Position numbers and translations under genes: made by a program | The notes under the pieces: model-generated | The model's database searches: none | What the model was told of the DNA's origin: nothing | The model's input: the letters and a program-made list of their open reading frames with translations, nothing else | Source: Leptospira_A sp046736045 | GTDB lineage: Bacteria > Spirochaetota > Leptospiria > Leptospirales > Leptospiraceae | NCBI RefSeq assembly: GCF_046736045.1 | Contig: NZ_CP177133.1 | Coordinates: 234,938-298,937, forward strand | Direction of reading: 5' to 3' | Length of the DNA: 64,000 bases | Part shown: positions 52,497 to 60,988 of the stretch, piece by piece | Position numbering within the stretch: position 1 is the stretch's first letter | Layout: every line of letters begins with the position of its first letter

Positions 52497-53141
52497 GTTT
52501 GAAAATTTTTTATAATACTTTTTCACCTTAGTCACGTAATCCTGCGTTTCCGAATAAGGGGGCACTCCTTTGTATTTTTTAACAGCCCCCGGTCCTGCAT
52601 TATAAGCAGCGATTGCCTCTTCCGTTTTCCCGAATTTTTCAAGCATATCTCCGAGGTAATTGATTCCTCCGCTTAAATTATCATAAGGATCCATCGGATC
52701 ATCTACACCTAACATATCTGCGGTTTTCGGCATCAATTGCATGAGCCCCATTGCACCTTTGGGGGAAACTGCCGTGGTTTTGAAGTTGGATTCCGCTTTC
52801 ACGACTGCTTTCACCAGATTTGGGTCTACTCCCCGTTCAATAGCTGTTTTTTCTAAAAAGGACATAAGGTCCGACCCACCGGTTTGTTTGGCTTTGGGAT
52901 GTTTTCCCAAGGATGAAACACTTTCATCGGGGAAGGGGAGACGGATTTCTTCCTGAGGAAGAGTGGGGGAAGCATCTTGTTGTTTCCCAGGGACGGCTTC
53001 CAAACCGGTTTGTTTGGCCTTCCATTCTCTTTCTAAGAGCTCCGGGAATGAAACTACGGAACTTGGGTTTTCCGTTATTTTCTCAAGTTCTCTCATGCGG
53101 GAGAACAAGGACTGGAGGGAAGGTAGGCTTTGGATTTCCAT
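52488..53141 (-). CDS. Lytic transglycosylase (SLT domain)
   Basis: 217 residues. The C-terminal SLT domain (~95-210) has catalytic Glu in VKAESNFKTTA, then SPKGAMGLMQLMPKTA and AIAAYNAGPGAV. The N-terminal half is a low-complexity, Pro/Gln/Glu-rich linker without an obvious signal peptide, as in some flagellum- or export-linked enzymes. It cleaves peptidoglycan glycan strands. Confidence 0.9.
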   Translation of the reverse strand: MEIQSLPSLQSLFSRMRELEKITENPSSVVSFPELLEREWKAKQTGLEAVPGKQQDASPTLPQEEIRLPFPDESVSSLGKHPKAKQTGGSDLMSFLEKTAIERGVDPNLVKAVVKAESNFKTTAVSPKGAMGLMQLMPKTADMLGVDDPMDPYDNLSGGINYLGDMLEKFGKTEEAIAAYNAGPGAVKKYKGVPPYSETQDYVTKVKKYYKKFSNSV

Positions 53142-53206
53142 CTAGTTTCAAATTCGTCCTGATTGCGAAAAATCTGAAGAAAAAATTATGTCTCTTTAGA
53201 TTTTAC

Positions 53207-53830
53207 TTACTTATTTTGATCCTTTTCCACAAATACGGGTAGGGAGATTCGATACCGGATGGCTGCCATTCGAACAAGAAAGGTGACCAAAACCCCGAGT
53301 CCAAAACTCGGTATGGAACCGAATCCCAAAAGGGTAGATGCCAAATAAAGACCTGCGCCCAGGAATGCAGCCGTAGCATAGAGATGGATTTCTTTTCGGA
53401 ATACCATCGGAATTTGTCCGACGAATACATCGCGTAACAAACCTCCTACGGTTCCCGTTACAACTCCCATAGTGATTGTGATCAAAGGTTTGTTTGTGAT
53501 GAGGAATGTTTTTTCTGCACCTATGATTGCAAATAGTGCAAGGGCCGCCGCATCTGCTATTTGAAAGATTGGTTCGGGAAGCAGCCTTCCCTTTCTGGAA
53601 ACAAAAAATGCAACTAGGGCGGTAGAAAGGCTGACTACTAAAAATGCTTCGTCTTCTATCCAAAAAATCGGATAGGAACCCAGTATCACATCTCTTACCG
53701 TTCCACCACCAAACGCTGTTACTGCGGAAAGTACAATCACTCCGAACAAGTCGATTTGTTTTCCTCTGGCGGCGAGCACACCGCTGAAAGCTGCAATTGC
53801 CACACCGATTAATTCAAAACTATATAACAA
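53207..53830 (-). CDS. UPF0126/TRIC-family membrane protein
   Basis: 207 residues with seven hydrophobic segments in two similar halves, each carrying a GG-containing loop: FGGGTVRDVILG (~res 40) and TVGGLLRDVFVG (~125). This is the bacterial UPF0126 (YicG/YadS) pattern, related to trimeric intracellular cation channels. Start ATG 53830. It follows a hydrolase gene by 11 bp. Confidence 0.9.
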   Translation of the reverse strand: MLYSFELIGVAIAAFSGVLAARGKQIDLFGVIVLSAVTAFGGGTVRDVILGSYPIFWIEDEAFLVVSLSTALVAFFVSRKGRLLPEPIFQIADAAALALFAIIGAEKTFLITNKPLITITMGVVTGTVGGLLRDVFVGQIPMVFRKEIHLYATAAFLGAGLYLASTLLGFGSIPSFGLGVLVTFLVRMAAIRYRISLPVFVEKDQNK

Positions 53831-53841
53831 TGGATTTCCTT

Positions 53842-54567
53842 TTAAACCAAGGTAGAGGCAAATGAGTTTAGGATTGCTGCCAATGTTTTCGGTTGGCTGA
53901 GCATGGGAAGATGTCCCGATTCCAAATCTATGATATGGTCGGGTGCAAAATGAGAAATCATTCTGTTTTGTGTGGGTAAATCGAACTCTTTATCATTTTC
54001 CAGTCGAATGTAAAGTCTCGGCACATGGGGTAATCCTACATTGATTTTGGAAAAATAAAGATCTTTGGATTCGGGGGAATAATTTTGAACTATTTCTTCC
54101 GTTTGATCCGATGTCAGTTCATCGCATAACCTTTCTCTGATGGACATTTCCGGCGGGAGGGTACCGAATAATTTCATGATGGTACCGATGATCAATTTGT
54201 TCGGATAGGGAAGTGAGGAAACAAAAGAACCTCCGTCTTTCGGAATGGAGGCACTGATTCCTATAAATCCGTTCACTCTGTCTTTTAACTGTTCCGAAAG
54301 CTCAAGCCCGAGCACTCCGCCTAAGGAATGAGTTACAATAATCAATTTGGACTTGGGATGGGAATGAGTTTCTATCTGGTCTTTTAGGTATGAAATGTAA
54401 TCTTCCCATTTGAGATGGATTGCATTTTGTTGTTTAGAATTTTCCTGTTTTCTGTTTGGAAATTCCAGGGCAATGCTAGAGTATTTTAATTTGGAAATTA
54501 CATCTCTCCAGATCCAGGCACCAAGACCTGCACCATGAATTAAAACGAATTGTGTATCTTTTTGCAT
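53842..54567 (-). CDS. Alpha/beta-hydrolase (esterase-like)
   Basis: 241 residues. The start MQKDTQFVLIHGAGLGAWIWRD is typical of small plant-esterase-like hydrolases; the nucleophile elbow is THSLGGV (~res 85) and a C-terminal SGHLPMLSQP supplies the His. Cytoplasmic; substrate unknown. It is unlike the hydrolase at 24.6 kb in length and motif. Confidence 0.87.
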   Translation of the reverse strand: MQKDTQFVLIHGAGLGAWIWRDVISKLKYSSIALEFPNRKQENSKQQNAIHLKWEDYISYLKDQIETHSHPKSKLIIVTHSLGGVLGLELSEQLKDRVNGFIGISASIPKDGGSFVSSLPYPNKLIIGTIMKLFGTLPPEMSIRERLCDELTSDQTEEIVQNYSPESKDLYFSKINVGLPHVPRLYIRLENDKEFDLPTQNRMISHFAPDHIIDLESGHLPMLSQPKTLAAILNSFASTLV

Positions 54568-54638
54568 TACCCTTTTTGACCTTTATTAATAAGTTATAAT
54601 TCGTAAGGATTCCATTTGCAAGCAATGTAAAAAGAAAT

Positions 54639-55523
54639 TTAAGTATCAAAATTTTCTTTTGCGTCTTGGTATCCTTTTTCAGTAAGAGCTTCCGCCTGTT
54701 CTCTCGTGAAATTTAGAAAACTTCCAAGTCCGAGTAATTTTTTCGGAGCAATCACTCTGATCTTGGTATCTCCCAAATGATTTCTGAAACTCAATAAAAA
54801 TGCTTCTATGGGAGACATCTGTTTGCTGACTTCTTTCTGGTATTCGATTCCCTGTTCTATGTTTCTGTAAGAACCCAATAGATACAATTCGTACAGTCTT
54901 TCCAAGGCTTCATCCTTGGTTCTGGGTGCTTCCATCGCTTCCGATCCTCCTACCGGTGAAAGCAATACAACTATGATCTCACTTGCGCCTCGGGTGATTG
55001 CAGGTAAGATCGGTGTATTGGCCATGATTCCTCCGTCCCAATGAGGTTGGCCGTCCACCATCTGCCAAGGGAAAAAAAGAGGAATGGCACTGGAGGCAAG
55101 TATGTGTTCTATTTTGATATCAGGGTTTTCAAAAAATCTAAGTTCGGAGGTGAGTATATTCACGGCGGATATAACCACCTTCACATCGGAACGATTCAAC
55201 CGGGAAAGATCCAATTTTTCTTTTATCAATTGGCGGAGTGGGGTGGTATCTGCAAGAGGTGCGTATTTTTTTCTGAACAATTCTCTGGCAGTGGTTCTCC
55301 AGGAGGTATGCATCACTTTGTCTTTGTCCAAATTAAGCCAAAGATTTGTTAACTCTTCGCTTTTCAAACCCGAACCGATGGCACATGCATTGATGGCACC
55401 GACGGAGGTTCCGCAAATAATGTCCGGTTTCCAATTGGTTTCTTCCAAGTATCGCCAAACACCCGCTTGATATGATCCTCTTGCGCCGCCGCCGGAGAGA
55501 ATTAATGCTTTTTTATCTGCCAT
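54639..55523 (-). CDS. Patatin-like phospholipase
   Basis: 294 residues with all patatin signatures: oxyanion GGGARGSYQAG, nucleophile GTSVGAINA (Ser ~41), and Asp in HWDGGIMANTP (~res 167). It probably acts as a lipid acyl hydrolase. The start ATG lies 3 bp after the NlpC/P60 gene, so these two envelope-related genes are co-transcribed. Confidence 0.93.
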   Translation of the reverse strand: MADKKALILSGGGARGSYQAGVWRYLEETNWKPDIICGTSVGAINACAIGSGLKSEELTNLWLNLDKDKVMHTSWRTTARELFRKKYAPLADTTPLRQLIKEKLDLSRLNRSDVKVVISAVNILTSELRFFENPDIKIEHILASSAIPLFFPWQMVDGQPHWDGGIMANTPILPAITRGASEIIVVLLSPVGGSEAMEAPRTKDEALERLYELYLLGSYRNIEQGIEYQKEVSKQMSPIEAFLLSFRNHLGDTKIRVIAPKKLLGLGSFLNFTREQAEALTEKGYQDAKENFDT

Positions 55524-55526
55524 TTT

Positions 55527-56777
55527 TCATTTTACCTTTAAAAAAATTCTCCTCGCTCCGGTATATCTTTCAGTCCACCACTTCTCATTCAAACTCTGAA
55601 CAATCACTCCCCGGCTGGAGGATGCGTGCGAAAATTTTCCGTCCCCCATAGATAACCCTACATGGGTAATCTTACTTTGATTTGGTGACGCTGAAAAAAA
55701 TACCAAATCTCCTTCTTTCACATCGGAACGACTTACCGACTCGCCGATTTTTGCCTGATCGCTTGCAGACCTGGGGAGAAGGGAGGCGGGGACTGCCAAT
55801 CGTCCGTCTGTTAATACGGATCTGGTAAAACCCGAACAGTCTGTCCCTGATTTGCCGGATCCTCCGTATTGGTAACGGGTGCCGATCCAATCTGATACCA
55901 CAATTTCCAAATTGCGAACGGAAAGATAGCGCCAATCTTTTCCTTCTTCATCGTTTGGTATTCCCAGATCACTTGCACTCAAGTTGAGTTTCGGTCTTTC
56001 TCTAATTTCCAATTTTCCTAATGTCAAAAGATCAGGATCAATATTTCTTGTGGAAACTTGCATTTGTTTGGTGAGCTTTTTGCCTGTAGGTTTGCGTAGA
56101 CTCAATAGATCTTTTTGTAAACCGGGCAGAAGATTTAAGGTTTCTTTGGAAGAAAAATTTTCAGTCAACGAACCGATTACCGCATTTAATGCGTCTTCCG
56201 GCAACTGACCTGCTTTAGGTGGCATTTTGCCGCTTAGATTTTTCAAGTAGGAACCGGTATCTAATTTTTCCCTTCTGGATAAAATCAATAATCTGCCTGC
56301 CAAAACCAAAGTGAATCCATCCCACTTCTTTTTTTGACTTTGAAATACCAATTGGTCGCGAAATTCAACGGGGAGTTCCGCTGTTTCCGCCTCTTTGAAA
56401 AATTTGGAAACATAAAGAAACTCATCCTCGGATTTGAAACTGGAAATCAAAGGAAGTAAATCTTCGTTTGATTCGAAGGGAATCCCCGCTTCGTCACTTC
56501 CCACCATGCGAACCAAAGCATTGGAAAACTCTTCGGGACTTAAGTTTTCCATAATCGCCCAAGGAAGGATTTTGGAAGCCAGTTCTTTTACTTTAGGGGA
56601 AGCGGAGCGACCACCTAACTTTTTACTCACTTCGTTGCGGATGAGCAATGTCTGTTGCTTATTATAATCATTTTTTAATAAATCCGAAAAATCTTCCGCA
56701 TAAAGATTTACTTCCGTAAATACCAGGACGGAAATCAGAAAAAAAACCAGAGTTGCTTTTTGTTTAAATATTGGCAT
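55527..56777 (-). CDS. Secreted NlpC/P60 (C40) peptidase
   Basis: 416 residues. ATG 56777 is preferred over 56789 because a GGGAG ribosome-binding site lies 5 bp upstream of it. A signal peptide (LVFFLISVLVFTEVNLYA) is followed by a long helical region (~25-280) and the catalytic domain (~295-416): Cys in GTDCSGF, His in ITHVGLSMGD, and a later HASS. It probably cleaves peptidoglycan stem peptides in the periplasm. Confidence 0.92.
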   Translation of the reverse strand: MPIFKQKATLVFFLISVLVFTEVNLYAEDFSDLLKNDYNKQQTLLIRNEVSKKLGGRSASPKVKELASKILPWAIMENLSPEEFSNALVRMVGSDEAGIPFESNEDLLPLISSFKSEDEFLYVSKFFKEAETAELPVEFRDQLVFQSQKKKWDGFTLVLAGRLLILSRREKLDTGSYLKNLSGKMPPKAGQLPEDALNAVIGSLTENFSSKETLNLLPGLQKDLLSLRKPTGKKLTKQMQVSTRNIDPDLLTLGKLEIRERPKLNLSASDLGIPNDEEGKDWRYLSVRNLEIVVSDWIGTRYQYGGSGKSGTDCSGFTRSVLTDGRLAVPASLLPRSASDQAKIGESVSRSDVKEGDLVFFSASPNQSKITHVGLSMGDGKFSHASSSRGVIVQSLNEKWWTERYTGARRIFLKVK

Positions 56778-57037
56778 GGAATCTCCCATTTTTGTAGTTC
56801 TATTCCTCTCTCTAGTTTCGACAGTTGCCTGGAAATATCAAATGAAATGCATTCTGCAAAATATGGAGATAAAAAAAGAAATCCGGGAGTCTAATCGAAT
56901 ATAGTAAAAACGACCTGTAAATCATTCGGATATTAGGAGCATTTTTTTCGAATTTCGAATCAAAAAAAATGAAACCGGGGAACCGGCTTCCCTTCCCCGA
57001 GGTCGTATGTCGCAAAAGAAGGAAGGAAAATCCGCAA
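56778..57037. promoter_or_regulatory. Divergent region with ECF-like promoter
   Basis: This 260-bp region carries GGAACC (56979-56984) and GTCGTA (57002-57007) 17 bp apart, similar to -35/-10 of an ECF sigma-dependent promoter directed at the downstream cassette, which suggests autoregulation. CGGGGAA/TTCCCCG (56976-56982 and 56993-56999) is a perfect inverted repeat overlapping the -35 and spacer. TTCGAA-T-TTCGAA lies at 56947-56959. No ORF is credible here. Confidence 0.4.
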
Positions 57038-57490
57038 ATGATAACCATCAAAAATTTTAAAAAACCATTCATCGCAATTCTGATTGCAGGTGTTAGCTTT
57101 GGACTTTTGACCGACTGTGGGAAATTCAAAAGTTTTGAAAAAAGAGTAGAGTGGGTCGCAAACAAACTTACATCCAAATTGGATTTGGATGATGCTCAGA
57201 AGGCAAAACTGGAATCCATTAAGGCAGAGTTGATCGCCAAACATAAAGTGAATCGACCAAAACATGATACTTGGATTACAGAGATCACTTCTCAAATCAG
57301 AAATGAGAAAATTGATACGAAAGCTCTGGATAAACTACATGCAGATCGTGAAGCTCAACATCTGGAAATGAGAAAGTTTTTTCAAACAAAACTGATTGAG
57401 TTCCATGCAGTTTTAAAACCGGAACAAAGAACGAAGTTGGCAGATCTTATCACTGAGTTCGCGAAAAAACACAGACCAGACGAAGAGTAA
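57038..57490 (+). CDS. Spy/CpxP/CnrX-like periplasmic sensor lipoprotein
   Basis: 150 residues from ATG 57038 with GGAAGGA upstream. A signal segment (AILIAGVSFGLLTDC) ends in a lipobox-like LLTDC, so it is probably membrane-anchored by lipid. The mature part is all-helical with two LTxxQ-like motifs (LDLDDAQKAKLESIK; LKPEQRTKLADLI), the signature of Spy, CpxP and CnrX. With the ECF sigma factor and the small membrane protein after it, it looks like the periplasmic sensor of a CnrYXH-type module. Signal (metal or misfolded protein) not known. Confidence 0.8.
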   Translation: MITIKNFKKPFIAILIAGVSFGLLTDCGKFKSFEKRVEWVANKLTSKLDLDDAQKAKLESIKAELIAKHKVNRPKHDTWITEITSQIRNEKIDTKALDKLHADREAQHLEMRKFFQTKLIEFHAVLKPEQRTKLADLITEFAKKHRPDEE

Positions 57491-57493
57491 AAC

Positions 57494-58036
57494 TTGAATT
57501 TCCAGTCAAACGATCTTTCGGAACAGGATTTCGAAACGATCGTAACAGAAACAAAGTTACTTGTTCTAAAAACGATCGGTGAGACTCTCATCGATCGTTT
57601 TGATGAAAGCACGGAAGATGTCGTTCAAGAAGTATATTTCCGTGTTTTCAAAGCACTAAAGAAAAATCAATTTAAGGGAGAAGCCAAACTTTCTACCTGG
57701 GTTTATACGATCGCAAAAAATGAATCGAACAGAATGAACTCGAAACGGATCAGAGAAGAAGAAAAGGCGAAAAAATACTTGAACAGCGAATTTTATACGG
57801 AATTAATCGAAGCACAAACGGAAAAAATCGAAACTTCTTCTTTCATTTCAACAATGTTGGATAGAGTTCCACTTGCTTACCGCAAAGCACTGTCTCTTTA
57901 TTTGGAAGGGATGTCTATGGATGAAATTGCAAAAGAAATGTCAGTCAAACAAGGAACGGTTAAGTCTCGTTTGTTTCGCGCAAAGATTTGGATTCGGGAA
58001 AATCTACTAGGGGAGGTGCCACCACATGGAGCTTAA
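57494..58036 (+). CDS. ECF-family RNA polymerase sigma factor
   Basis: 180 residues. Region 2 (ESTEDVVQEVYFRVFKAL; STWVYTIAKNESNRM) and region 4 (YRKALSLYLEGMSMDEIAKEMSVKQGTVKSRLFRAK) are complete; no region 3 or extra domains. It starts at TTG 57494, 3 bp after the sensor gene, with no better start nearby. It probably transcribes its own operon and unknown targets under control of the neighbours. Confidence 0.93.
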   Translation: MNFQSNDLSEQDFETIVTETKLLVLKTIGETLIDRFDESTEDVVQEVYFRVFKALKKNQFKGEAKLSTWVYTIAKNESNRMNSKRIREEEKAKKYLNSEFYTELIEAQTEKIETSSFISTMLDRVPLAYRKALSLYLEGMSMDEIAKEMSVKQGTVKSRLFRAKIWIRENLLGEVPPHGA

Positions 58037-58295
58037 AAAAATCAAACGTTGGGAAGAACTGGCGAAAGATCATTCTTTAGAAAAGAGAGTTGCTACCCAA
58101 GTCACAAATCGTTTTAGAAAAGAACAAAGACAGACACGAACCTTGATGGGTGCAGTTGCGATTTTATTTTTAGTGGCAAATACTTTGGCTTTTAGCGAAC
58201 ATTTACCGATATCAAACGATTTACCGCATCACGTCAGTATGTTGGTGGATGAATGGGATACCGGTTATTTGGCGTATCTCGGCCAGGAAGAATGA
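58026..58295 (+). CDS. Small membrane protein, probable anti-sigma factor
   Basis: 89 residues with one membrane helix (~38-56, TLMGAVAILFLVANTLAF), a basic cytoplasmic N-terminus and a ~30-residue outer tail. Size, topology and an 11-bp overlap with the sigma gene match small anti-sigma factors such as CnrY; no zinc-binding HxxxCxxC is present. It would tether the sigma factor until the sensor lipoprotein signals. Inference from context. Confidence 0.7.
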   Translation: MELKKIKRWEELAKDHSLEKRVATQVTNRFRKEQRQTRTLMGAVAILFLVANTLAFSEHLPISNDLPHHVSMLVDEWDTGYLAYLGQEE

Positions 58296-58318
58296 GTTCT
58301 AAATTATCTATTTAGAAC
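58296..58318. terminator. AT-rich bidirectional hairpin
   Basis: GTTCTAAAT-TATCT-ATTTAGAAC is a perfect 9-bp stem between two convergent genes; it starts right after one stop codon and includes the other. AT-rich and without a clear T-tract, so only a candidate shared terminator. Confidence 0.4.
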
Positions 58319-59325
58319 TGTATTTCGTAACCTAAATTGGTTTTGGTTTCGTATCTTCTTTCCAAAACGGAAGAATACGGAACTACATCCAAACGATCCA
58401 TAGTAGTTCGTAAAAACATTTGGTTCCCTTGTTTTTCCGGAATTCCGTCTGCATCTGCCAGATTTTGTTTCGGGTGAAATATAAATGCATCAAGAATATT
58501 CCAGACATATAATAGAGCTGTTGCTCCTCCGATGTACTGCAACTCCCTGTAATGTTTTTCCACGGATTCTCTTTGTCCTTTGAATGGGCTGACTTCATTG
58601 GCAGTATAAGCAGCCAATGGATCTGCAGGAGTGGTAGAAATAGTATTTCCACCTAACGCGGTACGAAGATAGCCGGTTTGTGTATAAGGATTGTCCAGAT
58701 TGTTGTAATCGTTTTTTGCGTTGAGAAAAATCCGGTTTCTATCGTAGGTAAAAAATAGTCCTACGGCAATCAAAGTAGGGTAAACAATCGCAGGAATTTT
58801 TCTACCTTGTTTCCATTGACCCCAACCGGGTAAAACTGCCGATCTCCATGTAGCTCCGCCACGTGTCAGCCCTTTGAGATTTTCCGCGTCTAACTTCGCT
58901 TGCTCTTCCGCTTTCTTTTTCCGTTCTGCTTCTTCTTTCACGTTTTTGGAAGCTAGGTCTTTGTCGGATTTTTCTTTTTCCGCGAGTTCTTTTTTAAGAC
59001 GTTCCGCATCTTCTTTTTCTTTCTTGATGCGTTCTTTGTCTGCAGCAGCCGCGACTTTTGCTTCTTCGGCTTTTCTTAATTTATCTTCTTCACCTTCGGT
59101 AAGATGTTCTTTATAAACTACTTTTAAAATTTCCGATTTGGAAATGACTACGGTGCTACCGTCTTCTTTTTTGACTTTGATTTTGTTTTGATCTTGTTCA
59201 ACTACCTTTCCCTTAACAATCCCCCCTTTTTTAAGAAGGATATTTTCCGCAGAAAGAGATAAAACGGTAAAGGCCATCAGGAAAAGGATTGTGAAAGTTT
59301 GTTTATAGTTGATGATTGATTTCAA
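58312..59325 (-). CDS. DUF5683-like membrane protein with coiled coil
   Basis: 337 residues. A signal peptide (FTILFLMAFTVLSLSA) is followed by a small beta domain (~28-70, LKKGGIVKGKVVEQDQNKIKVKKEDGS in shorter pieces), a charged Lys/Glu/Ala coiled coil (~75-150), and a region resembling DUF5683 (RSAVLPGWGQWKQGRKIPA, then a membrane helix VYPTLIAVGLFFTY). Such proteins recur in leptospires; function unknown. Confidence 0.8.
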   Translation of the reverse strand: MKSIINYKQTFTILFLMAFTVLSLSAENILLKKGGIVKGKVVEQDQNKIKVKKEDGSTVVISKSEILKVVYKEHLTEGEEDKLRKAEEAKVAAAADKERIKKEKEDAERLKKELAEKEKSDKDLASKNVKEEAERKKKAEEQAKLDAENLKGLTRGGATWRSAVLPGWGQWKQGRKIPAIVYPTLIAVGLFFTYDRNRIFLNAKNDYNNLDNPYTQTGYLRTALGGNTISTTPADPLAAYTANEVSPFKGQRESVEKHYRELQYIGGATALLYVWNILDAFIFHPKQNLADADGIPEKQGNQMFLRTTMDRLDVVPYSSVLERRYETKTNLGYEIQF

Positions 59326-59337
59326 GTGGTTCTCGGT

Positions 59338-59526
59338 ATGATTCAGTATTACGTAACTATTATCTTGGTCGGACTAGCTCTACTTAAACTATTTCTTCCA
59401 ATCATTCTCCTTATTTGGGAGCAAGGCAAGAAGTTTTTTACAAGTCATGATCCGGTTGTCACGAACTTGCAAAAATCTTCCTATCCTTGTTATGAGAAGG
59501 TTTGCTCTAAATGCGGGCCAAAATGA
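59338..59526 (+). CDS. Small Cys-containing membrane protein
   Basis: 62 residues from ATG 59338 (GTG 59326 possible). One membrane helix (YYVTIILVGLALLKLFLPIILLIW) is followed by a short tail with a Cys cluster, YPCYEKVCSKCGPK. This layout recalls the small FeoB-associated Cys-rich membrane proteins, but no feo gene is near and the spacing differs. It diverges from the DUF5683-like gene by 12 bp. Coding status is moderately supported. Confidence 0.5.
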   Translation: MIQYYVTIILVGLALLKLFLPIILLIWEQGKKFFTSHDPVVTNLQKSSYPCYEKVCSKCGPK

Positions 59527-59545
59527 TTGGCGGAAAGCAAAAGTT

Positions 59546-60988
59546 TTAAACTTCTGCCTCTTGTTTAAGAAATAGGTTCACTTGTTCCGCACATTTTCTT
59601 CCTTCGGAAATTGCCCAAACAATCAAAGACTGACCTCTTCGTACGTCTCCACAAGCAAACACTTTCGGAATGCTTGTAGCGAAAGATCCTAATTTGGTTC
59701 CGAACTCGGCTTTTACGTTTCCTCTGGGATCCAATTCCAAACCTTGGCTTTGCAAATCCTGCAACAGGCCTTCTTTGATCGGGTTTACGAATCCCATAGC
59801 AAGTAACACCAATTCTGCGGGCCATTCGAATTCGGTTCCCGGAACAGGAATGAATTTTCCGCCTTCTTCTTTGATCTCCTGACCAAATATGGAAGTGACT
59901 TCTCCTTTTTCATTCCCTTTGAAACCCAAAGTGGAAATCGCCCATTTACGAACCGCGCCTTCTTCATGTGAAGAAGAAGTGCGCAACATCTTAGGATACA
60001 AAGGCCAAGGAGTGGAAGGATCTCTTTCTTTAGGAGGTTCAGGGAATAGTTCAATTTGTGTAATTGATTTGGCACCATGTCGGTTGGAAGTCCCCACACA
60101 ATCGGAACCTGTGTCTCCGCCGCCAATTACGATTACGTTTTTGTCTTTTGCGGAAATGATTTCCAGATCATCTCCCGCCACTTTTTTATTGTTTTTGGCA
60201 AGGAAGTCCATAGCGAAATGAACTCCTTTCAATTCCCTGCCGGGAAGAGGTAGATCGCGGGGAACTTCGGAACCGCAGGCAAGTACGATTGCATCAAAAT
60301 CATCTTGCAACTGTTTTGTGGTAATGTCCTTTCCTACATTTACATTCGTTTTGAAAACAACACCTTCCGCTTCCATCTGTTTCATTCGTTTGTCGATATG
60401 CCATTTTTCCATTTTGAAATCAGGGATTCCATAACGGAGTAGGCCACCCACACGGTCGTTTTTTTCAAAAAGAGTAACGGAATGTCCAGCTCTTGCTAAC
60501 TGTTGTGCTGCGGCAAGTCCTGCGGGTCCCGATCCTACAACTGCAATTTTTTTGCCGGTTTTGTGAGTCGGTGGTTGAGGGATGACCCAACCTTCTTCCC
60601 AGGCACGATCAATGATTGTTCTTTCAATCGACTTGATGGAAACGGGAGGTTCTATAATTCCCAAAGTGCAAGCGGATTCGCAAGGAGCCGGGCAAAGTCT
60701 TCCTGTAAATTCAGGAAAGTTGTTTGTCTTGGAAAGATTTTCCCAAGCTTCCTTCCAACGCCCTCTATAAATAAAGTCATTGAACTCAGGTATCAAATTG
60801 TCAACCGGGCATCCTGTTTCGCCATGGCAAAAAGGAATTCCGCAATCCATACATCTTGCGCCCTGTTCTTTTACTTTATCTTCAGGGAAAGGTTTTTCAA
60901 ACTCTTTGTAGTTTTTGATCCTTTCGCTTGGAGCTATCTTTTGAAGATAATCTTTTTTATATTCTAAAAATCCAGTTGGTTTACCCAC
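59546..60988 (-). CDS. gltD: Glutamate synthase small subunit
   Basis: 480 residues from GTG 60988. I prefer this over ATG 61015 because AAGGGGTGGG lies just upstream, whereas the ATG has no ribosome-binding site, and family members commonly begin (M)GKPTGFLEY. Iron-sulphur cysteines (CMDCGIPFCHGETGCP; CPAPCESACTLG), FAD loop GSGPAGLAAAQQLARAG and NADPH loop GGGDTGSDCVGT are intact. It supplies electrons from NADPH to GltB for making glutamate from glutamine and 2-oxoglutarate. Confidence 0.93.
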   Translation of the reverse strand: MGKPTGFLEYKKDYLQKIAPSERIKNYKEFEKPFPEDKVKEQGARCMDCGIPFCHGETGCPVDNLIPEFNDFIYRGRWKEAWENLSKTNNFPEFTGRLCPAPCESACTLGIIEPPVSIKSIERTIIDRAWEEGWVIPQPPTHKTGKKIAVVGSGPAGLAAAQQLARAGHSVTLFEKNDRVGGLLRYGIPDFKMEKWHIDKRMKQMEAEGVVFKTNVNVGKDITTKQLQDDFDAIVLACGSEVPRDLPLPGRELKGVHFAMDFLAKNNKKVAGDDLEIISAKDKNVIVIGGGDTGSDCVGTSNRHGAKSITQIELFPEPPKERDPSTPWPLYPKMLRTSSSHEEGAVRKWAISTLGFKGNEKGEVTSIFGQEIKEEGGKFIPVPGTEFEWPAELVLLAMGFVNPIKEGLLQDLQSQGLELDPRGNVKAEFGTKLGSFATSIPKVFACGDVRRGQSLIVWAISEGRKCAEQVNLFLKQEAEV

